DNA of 64,000 bases from Theropithecus gelada. Its lineage: Eukaryota; Chordata; Mammalia; Primates; Cercopithecidae. The notes under the pieces were generated by a model. It saw nothing but the letters and a program-made list of their open reading frames with translations, was not told where the DNA came from and ran no database searches. The position numbers and the translations under genes were made by a program. This document shows, one piece after another, positions 11,286 through 21,705 of this stretch. Each line of letters begins with the position of its first letter. Positions within the stretch are counted from its first letter, which is position 1. The stretch covers positions 6,177,622 to 6,241,621 of the forward strand of contig NC_037674.1 in assembly GCF_003255815.1 (NCBI RefSeq), written 5' to 3'.

Positions 11286-11518
11286 GAATCCATGTGGCGA
11301 GGACCAAGCATGTCTCCAGAGGCCGAGACAAATCCCAGGGCAGCCTACAGCCAGCAACAAAGTGGGGACCCCAGTCTTGGAACTGCAAGATAGAACTGAA
11401 TCTTACAACTTGCAGACTGAATTTTGCCAGCAACCTGAATAAGCTTGGAGAGAACACAGAGCTCCAAATGAATGAACGGAACCTTGATTACAGCCTGGTG
11501 AGACCCCAAGCAGACAGT

Positions 11519-11926
11519 CTTTTTCTTTTTTTTTTTTTTTTTCCTTCCTTCCTTCCTTCCTTCCTTCCTTCCTTCCTTCCTTCCTTCCTTCCTTCCTTCC
11601 TTCCCTCCTTCCTTCCTTCCTTCCTTCCTTCCTTTCTTTCTTTCTTATACAGAGTTTCGCTCTTATTGCCCAGGCTGGAGTACAATGCTGTGGTCTTGGC
11701 TCACCACAACCTCCACCTCCTGGGTTCAAGCGATTCTCCTGCCTCAGCCTCCCAAGTAGCTTGAATTACAGGTGCACGCCACCACACCTGGCTAATTTTG
11801 TATTTTTAGTAGAGACGGGGTTTCTTTATGTTGGTCAGACTGGTTTCGAATTCCCAATCTCAGGTGATCCGCCCGCCTCGGCCTCCAAAAGTGCTGGGAT
11901 TACAGTCGTAAGCCACCGTGCCCAGC
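11519..11926 (-). mobile_element. AluS, antisense, with expanded (TTCC)n tail
   Basis: After a T-run the tail is a (ttcc)n tract of roughly 100 bases (11541-11645). It is followed by gagtttcgctcttattgccc and the rest of an antisense Alu ending ccgtgcccagct. It interrupts the older LTR. Lysine/glutamate-rich or serine/phenylalanine-rich frames through the tract are artefacts. Confidence 0.93.
11541..11645. repeat. (TTCC)n microsatellite
   Basis: About 25 units with a single ttccctcc interruption, passing into tttc units. It grew from the A-tail of the adjoining antisense Alu. Confidence 0.95.
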
Positions 11927-12045
11927 TGAGAGTTTTTTAAGCTGTGCTTGGACTTCTGACCTACAGAAACGCTGAGATAATAAATTTGTCTGGCCTTTGT
12001 CACCAAATTGTGGTGATTCACTGTGTCACAGTAGAAAACTGTACA

Positions 12046-13484
12046 GCGTGGGGCACAGGCCAGGCTTTGTTGCTTTCCCCTAGTCCTCAGGGGGAGACTT
12101 ACTTCCTGGCCATCTCTCTGTGACAGTGAAGGGAGTTTCCACTACCCCCGTTCCCTGAGGCTGCAGCCCCCAACCAGGGACTTCAGTGAGGACCCGCAGC
12201 CTTGTGAGAGCCACAGCCACATCCCCTTGTCCAAGCCCCACTCTCAGTTCCAGTGCCTTCCCCTCACCACAGTCTTGGCACTCCAGCCCCCACCTTTCCA
12301 GCCTCGGAGGGTCTCCCTCCTGCCTCTGCCCTTTCAGTCCCCACTCAGATCAGCTCAGTCCTCAGTACAGGCACTTAAAGTGTGGTGGCCACACTGGGGG
12401 CTTCCAAGTGTCTGCTTGGCCTTGCACTCATCTGTGCTCGTCTCCCTCTCCCATCACCGCAGATCCTGGTGAGCGGGTCCCAGAGGGTTGGACGGGTGGA
12501 TGGAAAATCTTCCCTGGGCCATTTTTTCCTGAGAGAAAGCAGATGGAAGAGGGAAGTTCTCTGATCTGAAGAAGCCCTGGTCTACCCTACTCCCAAATGG
12601 CCTGGAATGGGGCCTCATACCTGCCCAATGCCCTTCCTCTGAGTTCCCTGTGCTGAGGCCCCTTGGTTCCAGGACCACAGTCTGGAGGTATCTGCAATGG
12701 CAGCACCTGGGGCTCCAGCTTAGTCTGTACCGGCCCTCACCTGAGCCTCCTCCTGACCATATGCTGGTAATGGTGGCCCCACTGGGTCATGCTGGGCCCA
12801 TTGAATCATCCAGCCATGCAGAGAAGGAAGGGAAGCGGAGGAAGGGGACTGCCTCCAGACATTGCCCCAGCCTTTTGGGACTCCTAGGCCAAGGGACCCA
12901 GATTCAAATCACAGCTCATTAGTCTCTCAGAGTACATTTCAAGGAGGATCTGAGTGTTGAGGCCTGGACTTCCTACACTTTGGAAGATATTCTTTGTGGA
13001 AGCTGATACTTTATAAAAGTGGCCATGACAATATTTATCCGTCTAGAACCTTGCCTAATCCCATGAAGAAGTAAGAATTTCCTCCCCGTGTCTGGGGGAG
13101 ACTTTGTGACTGCGGATTTGCCGGCTGACTCCTGAGGCTCAGTCACAAATGGTGACACTGCTTCCCATTGGCTTTGTTTTTTTAACTGGGACACTTGAAC
13201 TTGAAGCCAGCCACCACGCTGTGAGGAAGCCCAGGCAACACAGAGAAGCCATGTGTGGGTGCCCCGGTTGACAGTCGAGCTCGGGTCCCAGCCAGCACCC
13301 AGCACCCAGCACCCAGCACCAACTCACTGACAGATAGGTCAGGAAGAGGCCTCCAGGTGGTCCCACCCCTGCCTTAGCATCTTTCACTTAAGACCCCAGA
13401 CACACAGGAGCAAAGACAACCTGTAGCTGCCACACTCACAGAAAACAGGGAGAGATAATAATTGATTATTATTGCTTTTTTAAA
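12046..13484. other. Single-copy DNA, no gene recognised
   Basis: Frames of up to 127 residues (12186-12569 plus, 12973-13305 minus) overlap other frames and show no family signature. A short perfect repeat cacccagcacccagcaccca lies at 13296-13320. Confidence 0.45.
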
Positions 13485-14200
13485 ATTAAACTTTTTTATT
13501 TTGAGATAATTGTAGATTCAAATGCAGATATTAGCAGTACAGAGATTTTCATGTACCCTTCACCTGTTTCCCCCAATAATCACATCTTACAAAACTGTAG
13601 TACAACATCACAACCAAGATGTTGACATAGATCCCTCAAGACACAGCTATTTCCATCCCCATAAGGATCCCTTTTAATAGCCGCTCCATCTCCCTTTCCT
13701 CCCACCCTTTCCCTAACCCTGGCAACCACTAATCTGCTCTCCATTTTTATAATTTTATCATTTCAAACATGTTACATAAATGGATTTAGACAGTATGTAC
13801 CCATTTGGAATTGACTTTTTTCACTCAGCATAATTCCCTTGAAATTTCATCCAAGTTATTGTGTGTGTGTCAATGGTTCGTTCCTTTCATGGCTGAGAGT
13901 ATCCATAATATGGATGCACCATTGTTTAGCCGTTCACTTATTGAAGAATAGCTGGGCTGTTTCTACTTTGGCTCTATTACAAATAAAGCTGTTATGAACA
14001 CTCATGCACAGGACTATGCGTGAAACTAAATTTTCATTTCTCTGGGATAAATGCCCAAGAGTGCAATTGCTGGGTCATATGGTAGTTGAATGTTTGGTTT
14101 TATAAGTAACTGCCAAACTGTGTCCCAGAATGGCTGTGCCACTTTATATTCCTGCAGCAATAGATGAGTGATCCATTTTCTATACATCTTCACCAGCATT
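13485..14200 (-). mobile_element. Old L1 (L1M) 3' end, antisense
   Basis: tttattttgagataattgta, atcacatcttacaaaactg, ctggcaaccactaatctgc and gcaattgctgggtcatatgg are antisense blocks of a L1M 3' untranslated region. A short minus frame (14026-14271) still reads like the degenerate L1 end motif around 'DPAIALLGIYP'. No intact reading frame remains. Confidence 0.85.
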
Positions 14201-14715
14201 TTTAAAATGTTGAATTGTGGTAAAATATATATAAAATATATATATAACATAAAATTTACCATCTTAACCATTTATAAATGTACAGCTCAGTCATGTTAAG
14301 TACATTCACATTATTGTGCAGCCAGTTTCCAGAACTCTTTCCAAGTTGCATATCTGAAATTCTATATCCATTAAACAACAACTCCTCATTCCCTCCTGCC
14401 CCCAGCCCCTGGCAACCATCATTCTACTTCCTGTTGCTATGGATTTGACTACTCTAGGTACCTCATATAATTGGAATCAAACAGTATTGTCCTGTTGTGA
14501 CTGGCTAATTTCACTTGTAGCGTAATGTCTTCAAGGTTCATCCCTCTTGTAGCATGTGTCAGAATTTTCTTCCTTTATACGGCCAAATCATAGTCCATTG
14601 TATGGACATAGCACATTTTGTTTGTCCATTCATCTTGGATACTTGGGTTTCTTCCACTTGTTGGCTATTGTGAATAATACTGCTATGAGCATGGGTATAC
14701 AAGTAGTTCTTCAAA
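14201..14715 (-). mobile_element. Second L1M (L1MB-like) 3' end, antisense
   Basis: catctaccatcttaacca-type blocks (aaaatttaccatcttaacc, agtacattcacattattgtg, ccctggcaaccatcattcta, gtccattgtatggacatag, ggctattgtgaataatactg) form a second antisense L1 3' end directly abutting the first. Both repeat the same part of L1, so two separate insertions or fragments are present rather than one element. Confidence 0.85.
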
Positions 14716-14969
14716 ATAAATAAATAAATAAATAAAAATAAATAAAATACAATATATATTTGTATTTATGTATTTATAAATATATAATATATATTCTTTT
14801 TAAGCTGTGCTTGGATTTATGTGTAATATATAATATATATAAATAAATATATATTTATATAATAAACATATATTTATTAATATTATTAATATATTAATAA
14901 ATATATGATATATTAATAAATGTATATTATATAATAAATATTATACATAATATGTATCTATAAATATAT
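14716..14969. repeat. AT-rich / (AAAT)n and TATA low-complexity tract
   Basis: aaataaataaataaataaa followed by imperfect tataaatatataatatat strings. It adjoins the tail side of the next Alu and probably expanded from it. Confidence 0.85.
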
Positions 14970-15259
14970 ATGTTAGACCGAGTTTCACTCTTGTCGCCCA
15001 GGCTGGAGTGTAATGGCACCATCTGGGCTCACTGCAACCTCCGCCTCCCAGGTTCAAGCAATTCTCCTGCCTCAGCCTCCCAAGTAGCTGGGATTACAGG
15101 TGCCCACCAGCATGCTCAGCTAATCATTGTAGTTTTAGTGCAGACGGGGTTTCACCCTGTTGGCCAGGCTGGTCTTGAGCCCCTGACCTCAGGTGATCCA
15201 CCTCCCTTGGGGTCTCCCAAAGTGCTGGGATTACAGGTGTGAGCCACTGCGCCCAGCCC
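14970..15259 (-). mobile_element. AluS, antisense
   Basis: gaccgagtttcactcttgtc to cactgcgcccagccc, both arms present. The normal poly-T is replaced by the AT-rich tract upstream. Confidence 0.92.
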
Positions 15260-15444
15260 AAACAGGTATATTTTTACTTCTTTTCCAATTTGGACTTCTT
15301 TTCTTTTTCTTGCCTAATTTATCTGGCTAAGACTTCCAGTATTATGTTCAATAGAAATCCTGTTCCTGATCTTAGTGCAAAAGCTTTTAGTCTTTCACCA
15401 CTGAATATTATGTTTGCCTGTGAGTATTTCATATATGTCTTTTA

Positions 15445-15741
15445 AAAAAATTAATCTAATTTTATTTTTCTGAGACAGAGTCTTGCTCTATCACCCAGGC
15501 TGGAGTGCAGTGGCATGATCTTGACTCACTGCAACCTCCACCTCCTGGGTTCAGGTGAATCTCATGTTTCATCCTACTGAGTAGCTGGGATTACAGGCAT
15601 GTGCCACCAAGCCTGGCTAATTTTTGTATTTTTAGTAGAAACAGGGTTTTAACCATATTGGCCAGGCTGGTCTCGAACTCCTGGCCTCAAGTGATCCACC
15701 TGTCTCAGCCTCCCAGAGTGCTGGAATTACAGGCATGATAT
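15445..15741 (-). mobile_element. Alu, antisense, 5'-truncated, inside L1 ORF2
   Basis: Target-site duplication atatatgtctttta (15431-15444) and atatatggctttta (15742-15755). The Alu stops at ggaattacaggcatga, so the first 15 or so bases of the element are missing. The duplication flanking the shortened end shows it was truncated on insertion. Confidence 0.92.
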
Positions 15742-17196
15742 ATATATGGCTTTTATTATGTTGCGGTAGTTTCCTTATATTCCTACTCTGTTGAGTGTTT
15801 TTCTCATGAAAGGGTGTTGACTTTTGTAAAATTCAACATAAATTGAGATGTTTTCTGCATCAATTGCAATAATCTTGTGGTTCTTTTCCTTCATTCTACT
15901 AATGTGATGTAAAATAAAAAACATTGATTGATTTTTATATATTGAACAATCTTTGCATTCCAGGAATAAATCCCACTTTATCAAGATGTATAATTCTTTT
16001 AATATGCTGTTGAATTCTGTTGACTAGTATTTTGTTAAGGATTTTAGCATTAGTATTCATTGGAGATATTGATCTGTTGTTTTCTTTCCTTTTAGTGTCT
16101 TTGTCTGGTTTTGGTATCAAAGTAATACCACTTAGAATGAGTTAGACTGTGTTCCCTCCTTTTCAATTTATTGGGGAGTATTTGCAGAGGATTGGTGTTA
16201 ATTCATTACTTAAACTCTTGGTAGAATACATCTGATCCAGGGTCCTTGTTTTGTTAGGAGCTTTTTTGTTATTAATTCAGTCTCCTTGATGGATATAGTT
16301 TTGTTCAGCTTTTCTATTTCTTCATGAGTCAGTCTAGTAGATCATGTGTTTATAGGAATTTACCCATTTCATCTAGGTTATCCAATCTGTTGACAGTCAT
16401 CCATAGTATTCTCTTACAATCCTTTTTTATTTCTGCAAAATCAGTTTTAATGTACCCTCTTTCATTTCTGATTTTAGTTATTTAAGTTCTCTCTTTTTTT
16501 CTTATGCAATTCAGCTAAATGTTTGCTGATTTTGTTGGTCTTTTCCAATAGCCAACTTTAGTTTCATTGATTTTTCTCTATTGTTTTTCTATTCTCTAGT
16601 TTATTTATCTCTTCACTAATTTTTATTATTTCCTTCCTTCTGCTACCTTTGGGTTTAGTTTGTTTTTCCTCTCTTAGTTTCTTAAGGTATAAGTTAGATT
16701 GTTGATTTGAGATCTTTCTTCTTTTCTACTGTAAGCATTTACAGCTATAAATTTTCCTCTTAGCACAGATTTTGCTGCACCCACAGTTTTGACATGTTGT
16801 GTTTTGTTTTTATTTTTCTCAATATATTTTCTAATTTCAGTTGTGGTTTCTTCTTTGACCCATTGGTTATTTAAAGTGTGTTATTTATTTCTCACATACT
16901 AATTTCCACATTGGTGGTTTTTTTCAGTTTTCCTTCTGCTATTGATCTCTAGTTTCATTCCATTGTGATCAGAAAAGTTACTTTGTATGATTTCAATCTT
17001 TTTAAATTTATTAAGATTTGTTTTGTGTCCTAATATATGATCTACCCTAGAGAATGTGCCATGTGCGCTTAAGAAAAACGTGTATTCTGCTCTTGTTAGG
17101 TGTAGTGTTCTATATATATCTGTCAGATCAATTGGTCTATGCTGTTGTTCAAGTCCTCCGTTTTCTCAATGATTTTATATGTGGTTGTTCTATTCA

Positions 17197-17597
17197 TGTA
17201 TTAGTCTGTTCTTGCATTGTTGTAAACGAATACCTGGAATTGGGTAATTTATAAATAATAGAGGTTTAATTGGCTTATGGTTCTGCAGGCTGTACAGGAA
17301 GCATGACAGCTTCTGGGGACGCCTCAGGAAACTTTCAATCATGGTGGAATATGAAGAAGAAGCAGGCACATCTTACATGGCTGGAACAAGAGGAAGAAAA
17401 GAGTGGGGAGGTGCTACGTACTTTTAAACAACCAGATCTCATGAGAACTCTATCGTGAGACAGCACTAGGGTGATGATGTTAAACCATGAGAAGCCATCT
17501 TCATGATCCAGTCACTTCCCACCAGACCCCACCCCCAATACTGAGGATTGCAATTCAACATGAAATTTGGGTGGGGACACAGGTCCAAACCACAGCA
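17197..17597 (-). mobile_element. THE1/MST-type solo LTR, antisense
   Basis: tgtattagtctgttcttgca at the left and ggtccaaaccacagca at the right are the antisense ends of a MaLR LTR, with ggaattgggtaatttataaa and ctcatgagaactctatcgtg inside. It interrupts L1 ORF2. Flanks attca and atcca fit a 5-bp target-site duplication with one change. Confidence 0.9.
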
Positions 17598-17722
17598 ATC
17601 CATAAGCGAAAATGGAGTACTAAAATATCTGACTATTATTGTAGAGCTGTCTATTTCTCTCTTCAATTCTGTAACTATTTCCTTCATAGATTTAGGAGAT
17701 CTGATATTTGGTGCATATACAC

Positions 17723-17753
17723 CAATTACAGGTGTGAGCCACCGCTCCCGGCC
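17723..17753 (-). mobile_element. Orphan 31-bp Alu 5'-end fragment
   Basis: caattacaggtgtgagccac followed by cgctcccggcc is the first 30 bases of an Alu in reverse, with no other Alu sequence beside it. It is a remnant of a deletion or rearrangement inside the L1. Confidence 0.8.
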
Positions 17754-18720
17754 TATTTGCCTATTCCTTTATTTTCTCTGTTAATCAGATTGGGTAAATT
17801 CTATTGATCTGTCCTAAAGTTCAGATTCTATCCTCTGTTGTGTCCACTTCACTATTTAGTCCATCCAGTGAATTTTTATTTTTTTTTGTTGTATTTTTCA
17901 GTTCTATAATTAGTTTTATGATTGTTTTTAAAGTTTTGTCAAATTGGCCAGGTGTGGTGACTCATACCTGTAATCCCAGCACTTTGGGAGGCAGAGGCGG
18001 GCAGATCACTAGAGGTCAGGAGTTTGAGACCAGTCTTGCCAACATGGCGAAACCCGTCTCTACTAAAAATACAAAAAAAATTAGCCAGGCGTGGTGGTGC
18101 ATGCCTGTAATCCCAGCTACTCGGGAGGCTGAGGCAGGAGACTCATTTGAATCCAGGAAGCGGAGGTTGCAGCGAGCCGAGATTGTGCCACTGCACTCCA
18201 GCCTGTGCGAGAGAGTGCGACTCTGTCTCAGAAGAACTAAATTAAACTAAACTAAAATAAAAATAATTGTTTTATTAAATAATTCCAACATCTGATTCAT
18301 CTCACTGCGGGTATCAGGTTGTTGCTTTTCTCATTTAAGGTGCAATTTTCCTGGTTGTTGGTATGACAGATGACTTTCTACTGTGGCCTGGAATGTTGGG
18401 TCATAGGTTAGGAAATTCCAGGTCTTATTTAAACTTTTTATTTCAGTAGGCAACTACCCTGTTTAGGTTTAGCAATGCAGGTGTGACCTACTTTTGTGGG
18501 CTGTGGTTGCAGTAACATCTGATTTTCAGAGACCTTGCTGTGCTTTTTTAGTCTGCTTGATTTTTCTCTTGAGCCTGGGGCTCCTACCGGTCTCTGCAGG
18601 TACCGATGGAGGGAGCAGAAGGAATTTCCTCAGGCATGCGGCCTGGTGCTTCCTAGGTGAAGGAAGTGTGTCTCCAGCCACAGCGGGGAAGAGTGCTCCC
18701 TCGGCCAGGCACTTGTGGTG
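17754..18720 (-). mobile_element. Probable old L1 5' region, antisense
   Basis: ttgtatttttcagttctata, attccaacatctgattcatc and tggtatgacagatgactttc resemble blocks I associate with the antisense 5' part of old L1M elements, and the position directly beyond ORF2 is right for it. An Alu (17946-18262) lies within. Family identity from memory; the right boundary is not visible. Confidence 0.45.
17946..18262 (+). mobile_element. AluS, full length
   Basis: ggccaggtgtggtgactcat to gcgactctgtctc, tail reduced to aactaaattaaactaaacta. The middle A-run is at 18072-18079. Confidence 0.93.
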
Positions 18721-19310
18721 AGGGCATTTCCTCCTCGATAATGCCACCCATTGCCTGGTATATTTATCTCAGCGTCAGTCTCAAGGGAGGGAAGGGAGTC
18801 ACAGCCTCACAGAGACAACGAAGTTTCCCAGGCTGGGTGATTGTTACGGTGGGATCCTCTTTGCTGACCCCCGTGACCCGCAAGCTGCGTGGTTTCTGCA
18901 GCTGAGGAATGGAGTCTCAGACCTGACAGGGCAGGAGAGCACGTCGCCTGGCAGCAGAGTTTCTGCTGGGCTTGTGACGGATCTCCCTGGCCAGATCTGC
19001 TGGGCTCGCCTGGTGTTGTCAGCGGGACTCCAGCTCCCATTATGGGAGAAATGAGCCATCCTGGCCACCTTATGCTGCTGGCAGGAAATGCTGGACCTCG
19101 GTCATCGTTTCATATCTGGGAAGGAGTTGTAAGGTGGCCACCTCCATACTGTTTATCCAGTCCTGTGGCCCAACCAGTTTGCCTTCATCCCACAGCCTTT
19201 CCCAGTGCTCCTTTGGTTGTCTTTTCTGTTATTTCCAGGGTGTATCTAGTTGGGAGAAGCAAGAGGAAACAAGTTTAAATGATCTTGTCTAGACAGGAAA
19301 TCCAGCTCTG
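18721..19310. other. Single-copy DNA, no gene recognised
   Basis: Frames on both strands (18807-19068 minus, 18889-19278 plus) overlap and have no recognisable domain. Confidence 0.4.
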
Positions 19311-19311
19311 A

Positions 19312-19376
19312 TTATTATTGTTTGAAGCCACTACATTAGGGGGCAATTTGTTACACAGCCAGAGTCACTGGAACAC
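19312..19376 (+). mobile_element. MLT1-type LTR 3'-end fragment
   Basis: tgtttgaagccactacatta and gcaatttgttacacagcc match the common 3' end of MLT1-type LTRs. The remainder is not recognisable. Confidence 0.5.
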
Positions 19377-19574
19377 TCTTTAATAAAAAAATCAAAATAT
19401 CTTACTTTTGTAAATACATTAAACAAAGCCATGCAAGAATATTGCTAGAGCCATTTCCAGGGTGGAAAGTTCCTGGGCAGGTGAAGGTCCCTGAGAGGAA
19501 ACTGTCGGCTTCTCGGTGGACTTGCACTGTCTGCGGCTTACGTTTGAACAGCAGTGAGTCATTCTACCAGGGCC

Positions 19575-19640
19575 TTTGCGAGGACTCAGAGGTAAAATAT
19601 AGAAAGCCCGGCACGTGGGTGGTGCTTGGCAAATTACTTC
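19575..19640 (+). mobile_element. Possible MIR 3' fragment
   Basis: gcgaggactcagaggtaaaa followed by agcccggcacgtgggtggtg and cttggcaaat follows the MIR 3' order (gtgaggattaaatgag..gcacctggcacatagtagg..ctcaataaat). Short and diverged. Confidence 0.5.
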
Positions 19641-20422
19641 CCTCTCTTTTGGTCTATGCAGCTTTTAAGTTTCTCACTTACATCTGTAATTAAGTATTTT
19701 TTATCCACAGAGTACATTTTTACTGCTCTCAAGTAATTCCCTATTTTCATTAAGTGCCAAATTAAGCTGAGATCAATATCCCTGAGTGTGAAGGATCAGG
19801 GTCATTTGAAGTCCATCTGGCTGCACATTATATCCTATGGGGGTGGCCTTTTGTGAAGTTTTTCTCATATTTGGCCAAGCAAACCCCCCATGGGGATCGT
19901 TGTTTGGAGCCTCTATTGACAATAAGAGAAAACTGCAGAATGGTGAGGTAACAAGTGAGGTGCTTTTCTCAGCACCTGGAAGCCTGGCGGTGAGCAGTCC
20001 AGGACACAGATAGGGGCTCTGTAACACCTCCAGGGCCAGGCTCCACAGCCCTGCACCCCACCAGGTCTGCAAAATGGTTTTCATTCTCCTGCTTGAAAAT
20101 AGGCTCCTCCTGTGGCATTGGCTTGAGTCTGAGCTCCAGGCAGGAAAGGAAGACAGAGAGGGAAGTAACAAGGAGGATGAAGGATACCTCACCAGGAGTG
20201 CAGGAGAGTCCCCCAGCAGGACACATCCTCCTACACCTCACCGAAAGGGAAATGGGCACATTTTCTCCAAACAGAAGCTCCCGGGGTGGGGAGCAGGAGA
20301 AGGAAGGCTGGGAAGGTCACTGTGCTTGTGCTACTGACTCTGACACTATCCTGTAGGGCATAATGACTCAGCCAGTCCTGAATCCTCCTGGCCAAGGTAT
20401 CATCCAGCTGCTTGCTCCTTTG
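19641..20422. other. Single-copy DNA, no gene recognised
   Basis: The minus frame 19773-20192 (139 codons) is the longest here. It has no domain signature and overlaps plus frames, so it is not called. Confidence 0.45.
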
Positions 20423-20525
20423 TCAAAGTGTGGTTTGAGGACCACAGCATAATATCCCCCTAGGAGTTCACTAGAAACTGGGTGTGAACAAGATCCCCAG
20501 GAGACTCACATGCACATTACAGACT
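20423..20525 (+). mobile_element. MER5-like hAT-Charlie fragment with internal deletion
   Basis: tcaaagtgtggtttgaggac starts like MER5A (tctcaaagtgtggtcc..). The right part gaacaagatccccaggagac matches its other half (taacaagccctccaggtgat), with the middle missing. Confidence 0.6.
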
Positions 20526-20702
20526 GGAATGCGCTGGCCTGCTGCACCATTTTGTCTTCTAAAAGACGTGAGGAGGCCATGCAGCGCCAGGCTCCACACA
20601 GATTGCAGGTTGGAAGCACTCTGTGCTGGCTGCCTCAGCCTCCTGGAGTCTACACGGGTTCTGATGAAGGCCACCTGAATCTGCCTTGTTGGAGCAATAG
20701 GA

Positions 20703-21058
20703 TGTAGATGTTAGTTAGAGGCGATTGATAGGGACAGTAGGGTGTAGACATTAGGATGCAGCTAGTAGATATAGACAGTAGGGTATAGACATTAGCACAC
20801 ACGTAGTAGGTATAGACAGTAGATTGTAGACATTAGCACACAGGTAGTAGGTGTAGACGGTAGGGTGTAGACATTAGGATGCAAGCAGTTAGTATAGACG
20901 TAGAGTGTAGACATTAGGACACAGATAGTAGGAATAGAAAGTATACACATTAATGCAGGTCATAGGTGTAGACAGGAAGGTGTTCGTTGATGGTGGGCCA
21001 TGGGCAGACAGAGTGTAGACAGTGTAGTACAGAAAGTGGTTGTAGACAGTAGGATGTC
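20703..21058. repeat. 41-bp minisatellite
   Basis: Units begin tgtagacattag and end gtagacagtaggg. Unit starts at 20743, 20784, 20825 and 20866 are exactly 41 apart; the next intervals are 40 and 38, then the array decays through 21058 (gtgtagacag remnants). Differences among units are mostly substitutions. There are no open frames. Confidence 0.92.
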
Positions 21059-21414
21059 ACTGTGGGGAGGTTATGAAGGCCCACGGGGAGGGGGTGAATA
21101 CTGAGAACATAGCATGCCAATTCTGTGCTATTTTACCCTCGTCACATTTTAAATTCATGATTATAAATTAAATTATTAATAATTCAGTAACGAAACAAAT
21201 GGTGCTTCTCTGCACACTCTTGTATGTATTTGCCTTCTTCCCCTTTTATGTAACCTACTGAATAAGCTGAGGGTGTTGTATAGTGGGCTGCACAGCTGGT
21301 TCATTGTCCAGGGTTATATTGGCCAAGACCGTAACCAAAGCCTGCTTTCCGGAATAGCACCAATGCCGGTGTGGAAGATCTGTGGGCCTTATCGATGAAC
21401 ATAAAGATTTCAGT
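21059..21414. other. Single-copy DNA
   Basis: AT-rich around 21140-21200. Nothing recognised. Confidence 0.45.
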
Positions 21415-21705
21415 GGCCGGGGGCGGTGGCTCACACCTGTAATCCTAGCACTTTGGGAGGCCGAGGCTGGCGGATCACCTGAGGTCAGGAGTTGGAGACC
21501 AGCCTGGCCAACACGGCGAAACCCCGTTTCCAGTAAAAATACAAAAATTAGCCAGGCATAGTGGCGCACGCCTGTAATCCCAACTACTAGGGAGGCTGAG
21601 GCAGGAGAATTGCTTGAGCCCGGGAGACGGAGGTTGCAGTGCGTTGAGATCACACCACTGCACTCCAGCCTGGGCGAAAGGGCAAAACTCCGTTTCAAAA
21701 AAAAG
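21415..21705 (+). mobile_element. AluS, full length
   Basis: ggccgggggcggtggctcac to gcaaaactccgtttcaaaa. Flanks agatttcag (left) and agatttttcag (right) suggest a target-site duplication. Confidence 0.95.

Larger units (their letters stand above)
10590..12045 (+). mobile_element. MLT1-like ERVL-MaLR LTR, split by two later insertions
   Basis: The old LTR survives in three pieces: about 10590-10871 (gtgactatgataggatgtca, ttaatcaagagggagactat), 11286-11518 (tgtggcgaggacc, gccagcaacaaagtggggac, gattacagcctggtgagacc) and 11927-12045 (aagctgtgcttggact, ctgagataataaattt, cactgtgtcacagtagaaa). The order agrees with an MLT1-type LTR running 5' to 3'. A THE1/MST LTR and an Alu sit in the two gaps. 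Subfamily not assigned; the left boundary is approximate. Confidence 0.65.
15260..17725 (-). mobile_element. L1M ORF2 remnant, antisense, split by an Alu and an LTR
   Basis: Minus-strand frames at 15775-15984 and 15935-16120 resemble the L1 reverse transcriptase region. The second contains 'IPKPDKDTKRKENNRSIS' and 'KILNKILVNRIQQHIK', close to L1 ORF2 motifs. The rest (16120-17196) continues toward the endonuclease end of ORF2. Frames are broken by stops and shifts, so it is dead. An Alu (15445-15741) and a THE1-type LTR (17197-17597) were inserted later; L1 resumes at 17598 with ctgactattattgtagagct. Confidence 0.9.
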
